Assembly: GCF_003011965.1 (NCBI RefSeq)
Contig: NZ_PXWG01000016.1
Span: 25,420-89,419 of the forward strand
From: Streptosporangium nondiastaticum
GTDB taxonomy: Bacteria > Actinomycetota > Actinomycetes > Streptomycetales > Streptomycetaceae
Reading direction: 5' to 3'
Length of the DNA: 64,000 nt
The notes under the pieces were generated by a model that ran no database searches, was not told the origin of the DNA, and saw only the letters and a program-made list of their open reading frames with translations. Both the position numbers and the translations under genes were made by a program. Positions within the stretch are counted from its first letter, which is position 1. Every line of letters begins with the position of its first letter. Below, in pieces: positions 7,654 to 16,427 of the stretch.

Positions 7654-8066
7654 GTGCTTCAGTTTGCCCCCTTACAGCCCGGGCCGGTCGCACAGGCGGC
7701 TGACACGCAGCTGGAGGTTGCTGCACTCATGCCCGGAGCGGGACCTGCGTCGAGGGTGGACGAGTGTATGGACCACGTCGACGGCCTCATCTCCGCGCTC
7801 TACGCTGCGTCACCTCCGGGATGTGCAAGCACCTCGGGTCTTGCGTCGTAAGGATGCCGTGCCTTGAGGTACTGGAGCATGCCGAGAGATTCAGCCCTGA
7901 GGACTTCCGTGACGCCAAGGGCCGACCTTCATGCCAGGTAAGCCGGAGGCGGTTTCGGCCATTCCCGAGCCAACCAGCGCACTTGCGCACATTGTCGTGT
8001 TTGCGGTCTGGCGGTTCTTGCTGTCCGCAGTGAAGATGCCCGCTTGTCGGCGAACGGGGGAGTGGG
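7654..8066. other. Divergent intergenic region, no clear gene
   Basis: About 410 bases between the minus-strand HEPN-like gene and the plus-strand membrane protein gene. Several short frames exist but none combines a start, a ribosome-binding site and codon bias. It must contain the promoters of both operons. Base composition is lower in GC than the core chromosome. Confidence 0.5.
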
Positions 8067-9836
8067 ATGGCAGTTGGGTGGGGCGTGCGCGCTCGGGGAA
8101 AGGGGCGTTCAGAGGAGGCCGAGTGGCCTGCGGTCCCGATTCACGCGAACCATGCTGCTCATGGGGCCAACCGACCTGCGGAGGTGGACCCTGCATCGTC
8201 CGAAGTGACGAGGTTGCTGTGTCAGGCAGTCTACGCGCGACCCGACCGGGTGAAGATGGTGAAGGCGTCGTGGCGCAAGATCCGGGGTAAAGGGGGGAAG
8301 GCCAAGAAGCCTCGGCGTAGTACCAGGCGGCCAATCTATCTGGAGGGCAGCGATGACTGTCCGCCCCTGGGTGAGCCGACTGCGCAGTGGGTTGTCGACC
8401 ATGTGTTGCACGGTCCGCCGCTGCCTGTGCCGTCGTACGGATTCGATCTTGTTCCGGTGACGGCGCACAGCCTTCGTGCGCGGCGCCGCCGGTGGGCACG
8501 GCGCGCTTGCATCCTGATCCTCTGTGGGCTGGTCCCCTATGCGGTGCCGTGGGCTTTCACGATCTGGGCAGCGGCCGTCATCGTCGCTCTATTCCTACGG
8601 TGGGCTGCCTTCCGTGCGATCCGCAAGGACGGCCGGACGAGGTGGGCGCCTTCGCGGCGCGTGGCGTATGCGGTGCTTCTCATTCCGTGGTTGCTCGCAC
8701 TCATACCGTACGGACCCGCTGGCGGCGACGTGCTCGAACTGCGACTCGAACTGGCCTTACTCCCCTTCGGGCTGGCAGCCATCGTCGCACTGGCGTACGT
8801 GGCTGACCGGCTTGTGGCACGGGCTGCGCTGGGCGCCCTGGCTCGGGAGGGTGTGTCGTCCGATGGCTTGCCGTGGGCCGCTGCGAAGGCCAGACACAGG
8901 ATGGCGGAGATCGGCAAGGCCCAGTCACAGCTGGCGCTGCCTTACGACGCCTTGGAGCGGTTCGTCGGCGCCGGACGCGATGTCTGGGGACCTGCTCGCA
9001 TCAGCATCCCCCTGCAGCCCAAGGACGCCGAGGAGTCGGTCAGGCCGTTCGGGGAGGCGGAACTCCTCCGGCGCGTGGGTATCGCCCTCAAGGAACTGGG
9101 CCGTGGCGCTCGGGAAATCACGGATCCACTCCCCGGTTTCTCGATGGAGCGCATACTCGGCCTTCCAGCGGCCCGATGGCTGCAGCGCACCCGCGAGACG
9201 AACGTGGAGCATTCTGACCTGACCGGTCTGGGGCGTAGGTCCCCTTCAGGCGTGCCGGACCGGCTGTATCTGCGAGCTCAGTGCATCAGCTGGGACGGAC
9301 AAATCGTGGTGAGCGTCTTCGTGCATGCCGCGCTGGAGGCCGGAGAACTGCGCTTGACTATTCGCCCGCATGTGATTACGCCGCCCTACAACGAGCTGCG
9401 GGTAGCTGACTTACCGGCCCGGACACGCGGGGCTCGTCTACTCAGGTGGCTTGCTGCCCAGTCGCTCCTGGACACAGTCATGGGCCCTTTGGCCGTGTGG
9501 CGACTGGTCGCCCGCCTCGGTGAGAAAGCCGAGGGTCGTGTGGAGGAGGAAGACCCGGTGAGCCTGCGTGACCGGTACTCCACCGAGGAAGTCACCGACA
9601 TGCACCAGGGCGACGATGCCAAGCGGCACGTTGTTCTGATGCAGTCTTGCGTATTCCGGACTGTGGCCGAGTACCTGAATGAGCAGGGAATCGACCTGGC
9701 TGCGTACGAACGGCAGGTTGCCACCGTGACCAACAACATCCTCGTATACGGAGACAACAACGCGCCCATCCAGAACGTCGCCGGCAGCGGGATCAGTGGC
9801 ATCGGCCAGGACAACAAGAATCAGGGAGATAAATAA
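8067..9836 (+). CDS. Multi-pass membrane protein with C-terminal Asn/Gly-rich motif
   Basis: A 589-aa protein. The N-terminal 130 residues are basic and soluble, with a segment SEVTRLLCQAVY and a PSYGFDLVPV stretch that I associate with a family of uncharacterised Streptomyces membrane proteins. Hydrophobic segments lie at about 147-183, 200-217 and 228-250. A large cytoplasmic part of about 300 residues follows, ending in a short Asn/Gly-rich motif, GDNNAPIQNVAGSGISGIGQ. The next gene carries the same motif near its N-terminus. The stop overlaps the next start (TAATG). ATG 8067 is preceded by GGGGGAG. Function unknown; see findings for the shared motif. Confidence 0.75.
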   Translation: MAVGWGVRARGKGRSEEAEWPAVPIHANHAAHGANRPAEVDPASSEVTRLLCQAVYARPDRVKMVKASWRKIRGKGGKAKKPRRSTRRPIYLEGSDDCPPLGEPTAQWVVDHVLHGPPLPVPSYGFDLVPVTAHSLRARRRRWARRACILILCGLVPYAVPWAFTIWAAAVIVALFLRWAAFRAIRKDGRTRWAPSRRVAYAVLLIPWLLALIPYGPAGGDVLELRLELALLPFGLAAIVALAYVADRLVARAALGALAREGVSSDGLPWAAAKARHRMAEIGKAQSQLALPYDALERFVGAGRDVWGPARISIPLQPKDAEESVRPFGEAELLRRVGIALKELGRGAREITDPLPGFSMERILGLPAARWLQRTRETNVEHSDLTGLGRRSPSGVPDRLYLRAQCISWDGQIVVSVFVHAALEAGELRLTIRPHVITPPYNELRVADLPARTRGARLLRWLAAQSLLDTVMGPLAVWRLVARLGEKAEGRVEEEDPVSLRDRYSTEEVTDMHQGDDAKRHVVLMQSCVFRTVAEYLNEQGIDLAAYERQVATVTNNILVYGDNNAPIQNVAGSGISGIGQDNKNQGDK

Positions 9837-10234
9837 TGGTTGTGAGCCGGCGTCGCCCCGATCCGGACCCGGGACATGGCTCGGGCATCAGCATCGGCGG
9901 TAACAACAACGCACCGTTGCAGAACGTGGTGGGACAGAACATCGCCAACATCCATCAGTCTGCCTCGTTGCAGGGCATGGTTGACGTCGATGCTGTGCGC
10001 GGTCTCCTTACCGCCTTCCGTTCGGACGTGGACCACAACGCGGCGGACCTGCAGAACGCGATGGTGCTGCGTGCGATGGCGGACACCGTTGACGCCTCGC
10101 TCGTGACCCCCGATGCGCCGCAGGTCGGAACACTGCGTGGAATCGCACAGGCGTTGCCTGCGCTTGTGGCGGGCACCGTTGTGCAGCAAGGAGGCGAAGC
10201 GCTCGCCAACGCCATCAGTGGACTGGTGAGCTAA
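9836..10234 (+). CDS. Small protein with N-terminal copy of the shared Asn/Gly-rich motif
   Basis: A 132-aa protein. Residues about 20-45 contain GNNNAPLQNVVGQNIANI, closely matching the extreme C-terminus of the upstream protein (pattern GxNNAP[IL]QNVxGxxIxxI). The rest is predicted helical, with DVDAVRGLLTAFRSDVDHN and a hydrophobic C-terminal helix (RGIAQALPALVAGTVVQQGG) that could associate with a membrane. The ATG overlaps the stop of the upstream gene by one base, so translation is coupled. I do not recognise a named family. The pairing resembles effector and sensor proteins joined by amyloid signalling motifs. Confidence 0.75.
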   Translation: MVVSRRRPDPDPGHGSGISIGGNNNAPLQNVVGQNIANIHQSASLQGMVDVDAVRGLLTAFRSDVDHNAADLQNAMVLRAMADTVDASLVTPDAPQVGTLRGIAQALPALVAGTVVQQGGEALANAISGLVS

Positions 10235-10285
10235 ATAGACGGCGCTCCGTGCTGGCAACGTCAATTGTGCTCTTCTACGGCAGCC

Positions 10286-10697
10286 CTCCGGGTCGAATTG
10301 CCGTGGGGGCGGGCCGGATCCGGGGCGGGAGAGGGGGACGTTCCCGCTCGTCCTGACGACGTACGGGAACGCGCTGCGGGCGAACAGCTTCAACTCGAGG
10401 TCTGAGGTCTGATTCACTGCAGCCGAGGTTATCCCCATGTGGGAGAAGGGGAAGCGCCGGAAGGCTTCCTGTAAGGACGGCTTCCACTTCCTCCGGCACA
10501 CCTACGCCTCGATCATCCTCGAAGCCGGCGAATCCGTCGTCACCCTCGCCCGATGGCTCGGCCACTCCAGCCCGACCATCACCCTCGACCGCTACGCCCG
10601 CTTCATGCCGGAAGCTGGTGGCAAGGGGCGTGTGGCCGTCGACGCCCTGCTCGGTGCGGTCCCCAAGCGCATCCCAGACAACCTCGCCAGCGTGTAA
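10286..10697 (+). pseudogene. Tyrosine integrase remnant (copy 2)
   Basis: The 3' part of a phage-type integrase. A fragment reading VELPWG is followed, after a frameshift, by FPLVLTTYGNALRANSFNSR, an in-frame stop near 10410, then VIPMWEKGKRRKASCKDGFH. The catalytic block follows intact: HFLRHTYAS, ARWLGHSSPTITLDRYA and a normal C-terminus. HxLRH, the GHSS His and the final Tyr are present, but the N-terminal and core-binding domains are absent, so the gene is dead unless the piece from ATG 10437 is expressed. It shares its last codons' context and hairpin with the remnant at 3690. Confidence 0.85.
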
Positions 10698-10699
10698 AG

Positions 10700-10735
10700 G
10701 AACGGGTGGTACAGCACATGCTGTGCCACCCGTTT
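10700..10735 (+). terminator. Hairpin after integrase remnant 2
   Basis: A 16-bp inverted repeat with minor mismatches (GAACGGGTGGTACAGC, four bases, GCTGTGCCACCCGTTT), nearly identical to the perfect hairpin at 3761-3796 and equally placed right after an integrase stop codon. Confidence 0.75.
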
Positions 10736-10767
10736 CGCTGCGCGGACTCCGTGGCGAGCTGCCGGGG

Positions 10768-11223
10768 TCACCTCGTGAGGCTCTTGCGGCGAACACACAG
10801 TGAGTACTTCTTCCTTCCCCCAGGGTTACCGCTGCTGCCCCAGCCGCCGCTGGTGGCTACGTCCCAACCCTGCTGTTCCTTCATCTGAGCAGCGAAGGTA
10901 CGCAGGTCGTGAATCTCGCAGCCGCAGTCCAGCGTGATGTCGACACTGATGTAGGGGCTTCGAGGGCTGTCGTTCGCGTAGGGAGCCGGCTCCCATCGCA
11001 CGTTGTAGACGTGCTCCTTGAGGCCGGTGCGCTCCTCGTCGTGCATGATCCCGTGCACCTTCGCGTACTCGTCCAGGTCGTCGATCACGAACAAGTGGTT
11101 CGACCACTCACCCGGGCCAGACCGCGAAGAGACGGGACTTGCCAGCCACGGCCCGTCCGTGGCAGCGCGGTCGTTTCCGTGCGTCACCGTGCCGTCCTCG
11201 TGAACCTCGATGTAGCAGGTCAT
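10768..11223 (-). CDS. Hypothetical protein
   Basis: A 151-aa soluble protein starting MTCYIEVHEDGTVTHGND. It contains YISVDITLDCGCEIHDLRTF, in which a CGC pair and His could bind metal, and a Gly-rich, basic C-terminus ending near the integrase hairpin. The family is not recognised. The open frame has reasonable codon bias and ends in a region that separates it convergently from the integrase remnant. It lies between an integrase remnant and a corA remnant, the same position as the nuclease operon at 3822-4717, so it is likely cargo of an integrated element. Confidence 0.6.
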   Translation of the reverse strand: MTCYIEVHEDGTVTHGNDRAATDGPWLASPVSSRSGPGEWSNHLFVIDDLDEYAKVHGIMHDEERTGLKEHVYNVRWEPAPYANDSPRSPYISVDITLDCGCEIHDLRTFAAQMKEQQGWDVATSGGWGSSGNPGGRKKYSLCVRRKSLTR

Positions 11224-11436
11224 ACGTGCGGTGCAGGGGAAGTCCTTCCCTGTTGCCGCGGCATTCCTTGGTTCCAGTCAGCCCTCCTGGTGTGAGACTT
11301 CTCTGACTGCCCAGCCAACACTCTTAGTGATGCTCCGGAGGGGAATCGGTAGAACTGGGACGGTCGCGGGGCGTGGAACGACTGGTGACACGGGTGATGC
11401 CCTGCTCCCCAGCGTCGCGCGTTCTCCCTAGATCCT
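11224..11436. other. Intergenic stretch, no gene seen
   Basis: Part of a 430-base gap that also holds the repeat and the corA remnant listed next. No convincing reading frame was found. The part next to 11223 presumably carries the promoter of the hypothetical gene. Confidence 0.4.
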
Positions 11437-11509
11437 CCCCAGGGGGTCGGGGGTCGTTCTCGGTGTCATTCGCGTACGCGAAGTTAATCAAGGGGCCTCG
11501 CCCTCGTCT
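11437..11509. repeat. Element-end repeat next to corA remnant (copy B)
   Basis: Closely similar to 5038-5109. Both begin with CCCCAGGGGG and contain GAAGTT(A/G)ATCA and GCCCTCG blocks, then pass straight into a corA 3' remnant. Confidence 0.75.
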
Positions 11510-11582
11510 GCCATCAGCAGAATTGCGAACGGTATCCACCCGCCCAGTGCAGCTCCGGCATGTTGTCGAAGTTCATGCCGTG
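11510..11582 (-). pseudogene. Degraded corA 3' remnant (copy 3)
   Basis: The sequence matches the part of corA encoding GMNF(D)xMPELHWA and the following segment (compare 22708-22782) with several changes and small deletions. It lacks the last codons of corA and breaks off after the TTCATGCCG that encodes GMN. It cannot encode a protein. Confidence 0.75.
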
Positions 11583-11656
11583 CGGAGGCTGTCTCCGAAG
11601 ACAGATCACCACTGGCCAGGAGTGCGATAGCCGGAGCAACCCGGACTGATTCTGCC

Positions 11657-13780
11657 TCACTCCCGTGTGGTCAGGTCGACTGCTCTCAGACGTGCGTAAA
11701 AGGAGCCGGCTAGCCCTACGAGCAGGCACCCTCCCAGGATCCCGAGCAACGTACCTTCGGCGCGGAGCTCCCAGGGTGAGCCGAGAGCAGCGGGTGCCGG
11801 GGATGAGTACAGGGCCATGCATCCTAAACCGGCAATCCCCAGGTACCAGCGCGCTCGTACTGGGTAGCCAGCCGCTGATGCGCAGGCGATGATCAGCAGC
11901 CCGATGCCCATGGGCATGAGGAAGGGGTAGCCCTGCCAGATGCGAGTGTCCCCGTACTCGCGGGCGGCCAGGAAGTACCGGATCGTGCCGTACACGGCGA
12001 GCATCCCCCCGGTTGCTGCCGCAATCGTCGGCAGGAGTCGGGGCCTGGGTGGCACGATCCGCACACGCCAGCGCGTGCGCGGCGAAGGCGCGGCTCCTGA
12101 CAGGGAAGCCGTGAAGTGGCGGGCCGCCTTGTGCGCCGACTGATGGGCCAACAGGCTGAACAGAACAGTGAGACTGAGCAGCAGGAGGGAGAGCGGTAGC
12201 CATGCGTGCAGGTAGGCGAGGAGTACGGAGGGCCTGTCAAAGAGCTGGGGTGCTGCGAGTAACGTGGCGAAGGTGCCGATCAACAGGCCATGGAGAGCAC
12301 GTCGGCGTGCTCCGTGACGACGCCGGACGTCATCGAGCCAGGTGACGGCCTGGTCCCAGTCGTCCGCCTGACACTCTAGTCCGAGATCGCCCAGCAGATC
12401 CGCCGCGAGGCGGCGGGGGAGGACACCTGTGCGATGGAAGTACATCGTATGGTCGCTGAGAGGTTGACCGACGGGGGCGATCCATGGCTGTTCGACCTTG
12501 TCGGGAAGGTTGGGACCGAGCATCCGACCGACCATGTCGTGGGGGCTGCTGTACTCGCGCCACTCGATGCGGCAGCGGTGGTGGTCGAGCCCAAGGGGGT
12601 GTGGGGGGTGGGCTTGCAAGGCTGCACGGATCAGCCGAATGTGCAGGGAGGCTATGGCGATAGATGCGACAACGGCAACCTCGTGAGCGAGATCGAGATG
12701 CAGACTGGGGACGGTAGCGAGGGTCCGATGCCATTCTGTGGCAAAGGCTCCACGATAGAGCTCCGCGACGTGTGCGTCATCGAAGGCGCTCAACGGCGTC
12801 ACCGTCATCTGCAGGACTAGGTATAGCCAGCGTAGGACGGTCTGAACCAGCCACCCTAAGGGCTGCCAAATCCAAGGGCCGAGCCCCCACAGTCCCGCGG
12901 GGGCGGTACCTATGAGGCCCCACAGGCTGGGTCTGATACCGCTGTCGTCGAAGGTCTTGAGCAGGCTGATCGGCTTGAGGCCGGAGCCCACCCCGATGAA
13001 CCTTCGGACCTTCGGGTGCCGACGGTCAGCAGTGCGGGATAGTAATCGGTGCATGAGATAGCCGCCCTGCGAGTGGGCTACGACTATGACCTCGTCGCAG
13101 TGGCGTTCCATCCATTCCACCTTCTGGTGGAGGTGCATGAGGAGGCGCTGCGTACGGTCCTTGTCGATGGCGGCGACTCGGACATGCCAGAGGAGATTGC
13201 GGCGGGAGCGGACGAACCAAGCCAGCAGGGCCAGGAGGAGTACTGATACCAGCATATTGCGTGTTGCCAGCAGGATGCCGTAGACGAGTGCGGTCGAGAT
13301 GACCGCCAAGGTGAGGAGCCGCCACAGCAGCCTCATTTGGGCAAGCCGAGCTTCCCCGCGGTCTCGAAGACCGCGGGAAGGAGAGAAGAGAACCTGTAGA
13401 TCGCGCTGGTCCGGACCGACCACCCAAAATAGGAGAGGAATGTTCGCTACGAGGAACGTCAGAGTCCGACGGATGGATGGTCGCCCCAGTGCGGTGAACT
13501 TGTCGGCCCAGAGAGCCTCGGCGAACAGGGTGCGGTGGTGCGCGCCTCCGAGGGAGACGACGACTTCGGCGTGCCGGTTCGTGGCATCCTCGGGCGAGGC
13601 CGTCAGTGGCTGGTCCTTCCAGGAGACAGCTCGCTCACCGTATACGTCACGGAGAGCGTCGAAGATGCTCCTACCCCACTCAAGAGTGGTACCCGGCTTT
13701 TGGTTGCCAATGCCGTGCACGAAGAGGTACCCGATGCGCCAGTGGGCCTTGCGCTGCTTGCTCTTGGCCAATGAAGACAA
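11657..13780 (-). CDS. Membrane-embedded alpha/beta hydrolase
   Basis: A 707-aa protein. An oxyanion-type HGIG motif (LFVHGIGNQKPG) at about 22-25 and a nucleophile elbow AHSQGG with Ser237 mark an alpha/beta hydrolase. Two hydrophobic segments at about 155-190 separate these motifs, and the C-terminal third has at least five further membrane segments. Such proteins are usually lipases or esterases working at the membrane, but no substrate can be named. Next to nuclease and HEPN-like genes on an island, a lipid-attacking effector role is conceivable. The start ATG is the first in the frame and lies close to a lower-GC intergenic region. Confidence 0.75.
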   Translation of the reverse strand: MSSLAKSKQRKAHWRIGYLFVHGIGNQKPGTTLEWGRSIFDALRDVYGERAVSWKDQPLTASPEDATNRHAEVVVSLGGAHHRTLFAEALWADKFTALGRPSIRRTLTFLVANIPLLFWVVGPDQRDLQVLFSPSRGLRDRGEARLAQMRLLWRLLTLAVISTALVYGILLATRNMLVSVLLLALLAWFVRSRRNLLWHVRVAAIDKDRTQRLLMHLHQKVEWMERHCDEVIVVAHSQGGYLMHRLLSRTADRRHPKVRRFIGVGSGLKPISLLKTFDDSGIRPSLWGLIGTAPAGLWGLGPWIWQPLGWLVQTVLRWLYLVLQMTVTPLSAFDDAHVAELYRGAFATEWHRTLATVPSLHLDLAHEVAVVASIAIASLHIRLIRAALQAHPPHPLGLDHHRCRIEWREYSSPHDMVGRMLGPNLPDKVEQPWIAPVGQPLSDHTMYFHRTGVLPRRLAADLLGDLGLECQADDWDQAVTWLDDVRRRHGARRRALHGLLIGTFATLLAAPQLFDRPSVLLAYLHAWLPLSLLLLSLTVLFSLLAHQSAHKAARHFTASLSGAAPSPRTRWRVRIVPPRPRLLPTIAAATGGMLAVYGTIRYFLAAREYGDTRIWQGYPFLMPMGIGLLIIACASAAGYPVRARWYLGIAGLGCMALYSSPAPAALGSPWELRAEGTLLGILGGCLLVGLAGSFYARLRAVDLTTRE

Positions 13781-14062
13781 CCTCTCGATCAGTTGACAGA
13801 CGTCGTGTCAGCCTTTGCCTCGCCAATTGACTACGACTAGTGCCTAAACCGTTTTTCCACAGCTCAGTGAGGGTTCGTCAGCACTGTCGGTGACCGCCCT
13901 GCACCGCTCAGAAGGGCACAGCTGAGGAACGCACCTGTCGCACACTGGAATGGGAGACAGCTTGGCGTAGCCTCGCCACGCTTCTGCGGCGCTCGTCGGG
14001 TGTTCTCGATAGCGTATTGTGGGCGGAAGCATCGTCGTGTCAGTCTCGGGTGGGCCTGTGGC

Positions 14063-16153
14063 CTAGCCCTTTGGTTCCTGGCTGGTGTCGCCTCCTGCGC
14101 GCATTCGATGGTGGATTTCCGCGGCTGCTGTCCACTGATGCCCGAGAGCGCGAATGCGCTGCCCGGCGGTATGGACACCAGCGATGCAGCGGTATCCCTG
14201 ATCAGAGCGATCGAGAACGCCGATGCGTCTTGAGGCAAGAAAATCGAGGGTTTCCATGACTTCGTCCCCCGCGACGCGGTACCCAAGGGTCCGGAGCTCG
14301 CGTCGAACCGAGGTGAGATCGAGCCAGCCACCCTCCTCTAATGGATCTTCCGCTTCCACGTTCAGGATGTCGACGAGGGCGTACTCGAGCTCGCCACGGA
14401 CCTCCTGATTCCGCCAGTGTCCGCGGATTGCGTCTCCGCGTTGTGCCGCGCGCAGCGCCGGGTCGACGAGGGGTGCCAGCTGGGCCGGCGTGAGCGGGGT
14501 TCTTTCCTGGCGCCGGATGACCTCGGCCAGCAGTCCGGTCTCGATGACGGCGATCGCCGGGTCGTCGTCGGCCTCCTTGAGCATGCTTGGCCTGAATCCC
14601 GGGCCGATGAGAAGGGTGACCTCGGCCCCGATCTGCGCCCTGTGTCCTGCCAGATTGAACAACGTCTGATCGACAACCTGCCCCGAGGCTGCGGTCTTTG
14701 TCTCGACGGCCAGGACTCGTGAGTCCGCACCGACGCCGAAGCGTACGCGACCGTCCACTGCTTGATTACCACCTACGTGTTCGCCAGGCATGCCAAGGTA
14801 CGCCAGCGCAGCGACGGCGGCCTTCTCCAGGCGCTCGGGGGTTGCGCTGGCGAGTGCGGAGCTTTCCAGCTCTGCTGCGATGTCCGCCCCGAGCGAGTCC
14901 TGTGGCAGCGTGCTGCCCAGAGCATCGGCGGGGTGACCTTCGCTGGCGCCATGGGATGAGCCATCGTCGACGGTGAGACAGGGCACAGAGTGCTTGAACG
15001 CCCGGCCGAGAGCAGTCGTACGGTAGGCGGTCTGGGACAGACGCGTGACCAGTCCGCAGACCTCAAGCAGGTTGAGGCGGGTATTGACGGCGCTCCGGCT
15101 CAGCGGCTTGTCACGGTTGGGAAGATACCGCGAGCTGCGCTCCGCAAGCATGCCGGACGCGGGGCAGGCGGTTTCGTCGAGCACGCCCAACATCTCACCG
15201 AAGAAAGCGATCGAGGCATGAACGGTGCGTGCGAGGTCCAAGGGTTCGCCTGACTCGACCCAGAAAATAGCGGCTGGAGTGGCGCTCCAGGTCTTGGATG
15301 ACGTCTGCCGGATGAGTCCCAGAGCCTTGAGAGTGTCCTTGGCGGTGCGTGCTGTGGCCGTGGTTTGGGCCTTGGGGAAGGTGTCCTTCACGAATTGCCT
15401 GAAGTCCGCTTCCGTGATCGACGGCATGGCGGCCTCGACGAGCACCTGAAGTGCGTCCATCGTGCCGCCGTTCGCGGAGGTTCCGGGAATGTAGAGATTG
15501 GCGCCGTCCGCTCTGGCCCTTAGTCCCGCTTCGTCGAGCTGCTCGATAAGCTGCGCGACGGCGCCCACAGCTGGGGTCAGTTGCGCGGTCGTGACGGTGT
15601 CGTCGGGTTCGGGCCTCCCCATCACGATGCGCGCCAGGGCGTCGCGGCCGGCGTCCGTAAGGTGGACACGACCGTCGAAGAGATCGACCATGCCCGTGAC
15701 TGTGAGCCACGTCGTCCGGTCGCGCACCGGCCCCGAAGTCTCCCACGGTAGGTCGAAGTATTCACGTGCCAGGTCCAAGAGTTGATCGTGCGTCCGGGGT
15801 CCAGAGGCGAGCGCATCCATGACTTCGCCGACGAACCTCACATTGTGGTGGAACGTCTCCACCAGCAAGACCGGGTTGCCCTTTTGGCGCCAGATGAGGG
15901 CGGCGGCGCTGGGAAGGAACGTCCGGCCCTCTCGCGAGAGCAGTCCGGCCCGGACAAGGCGCTGCAGCTGATGTCGGTTGAGCCCACCGGCTTGCGGCAG
16001 CGATTCCTGATCGCTGAGCTCTCGGTCCTGATGGGCGGAAAGCTCATCGATCAGGGCTTGCAGAGTACCGATCCATGAGGCTCGTGGGCCCGGCAAGACC
16101 GGCATACCAGGTGACCGTTCGCCCCAGGCGCGAGGCTGTGCGAGTTCTCCCAT
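14063..16153 (-). CDS. PD-(D/E)XK nuclease-like protein with repeated winged-helix modules
   Basis: A 696-aa soluble protein. The N-terminal two thirds contain two related modules, each with a segment of the form W...G.P..L..T.H....F.GE (about residues 89-115 and 305-330) next to winged-helix-like stretches ending in TDAG/TALG. Near residues 450-520 lies a nuclease-like core: VDGRVRFG (D467), then VLAVETK (E484, K486), fitting PD-(D/E)XK. A further helical domain ends the protein. ATG 16153 is chosen because a -10-like TAGTGT sits seven bases before it, implying a leaderless transcript; the frame runs on to 16282. The family is not named by me. Probably DNA- or RNA-cleaving. Confidence 0.75.
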   Translation of the reverse strand: MGELAQPRAWGERSPGMPVLPGPRASWIGTLQALIDELSAHQDRELSDQESLPQAGGLNRHQLQRLVRAGLLSREGRTFLPSAAALIWRQKGNPVLLVETFHHNVRFVGEVMDALASGPRTHDQLLDLAREYFDLPWETSGPVRDRTTWLTVTGMVDLFDGRVHLTDAGRDALARIVMGRPEPDDTVTTAQLTPAVGAVAQLIEQLDEAGLRARADGANLYIPGTSANGGTMDALQVLVEAAMPSITEADFRQFVKDTFPKAQTTATARTAKDTLKALGLIRQTSSKTWSATPAAIFWVESGEPLDLARTVHASIAFFGEMLGVLDETACPASGMLAERSSRYLPNRDKPLSRSAVNTRLNLLEVCGLVTRLSQTAYRTTALGRAFKHSVPCLTVDDGSSHGASEGHPADALGSTLPQDSLGADIAAELESSALASATPERLEKAAVAALAYLGMPGEHVGGNQAVDGRVRFGVGADSRVLAVETKTAASGQVVDQTLFNLAGHRAQIGAEVTLLIGPGFRPSMLKEADDDPAIAVIETGLLAEVIRRQERTPLTPAQLAPLVDPALRAAQRGDAIRGHWRNQEVRGELEYALVDILNVEAEDPLEEGGWLDLTSVRRELRTLGYRVAGDEVMETLDFLASRRIGVLDRSDQGYRCIAGVHTAGQRIRALGHQWTAAAEIHHRMRAGGDTSQEPKG

Positions 16154-16427
16154 GGCTCGCACACTAGCGGTGCATATGGCGCTGGTGCTGCTCTCTCTGG
16201 GAAGATTCCCTAAAGGTATGGCAGAAGTAGTTTCTTGTGTCGCGACGTACCTCTGAGCGGTATATCCAGCCAGACTTGGCAAGCGTCGTGCCTTTACGAC
16301 CGACTGGCGGGCTGAGTGCCTCGCAACGCCATCCCTTCAGTCCGCAAGGGTGCAAGGCCGGAGCAAGGTGGCATTCGGTAGCGGCCGCGAGGTCGCCTTC
16401 GGCCGCCAGGGTTGGGTAGATCCTTGC

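Noticed and set aside
7345..7851. A 168-aa plus-strand frame antisense to the HEPN-like gene
   Set aside because: It overlaps the start of a well-supported gene, and its tail alone is outside it; codon bias is poor.
13844..14032. A 62-aa minus-strand frame with several Cys residues in the gap between two island genes
   Set aside because: There is no ribosome-binding site, it does not resemble a known small protein, and it overlaps no operon; not enough evidence.
14000..14233. A 77-aa plus-strand frame with a hydrophobic start overlapping the PD-(D/E)XK gene end
   Set aside because: It lies mostly antisense to a supported gene, has no ribosome-binding site and no recognisable domain.
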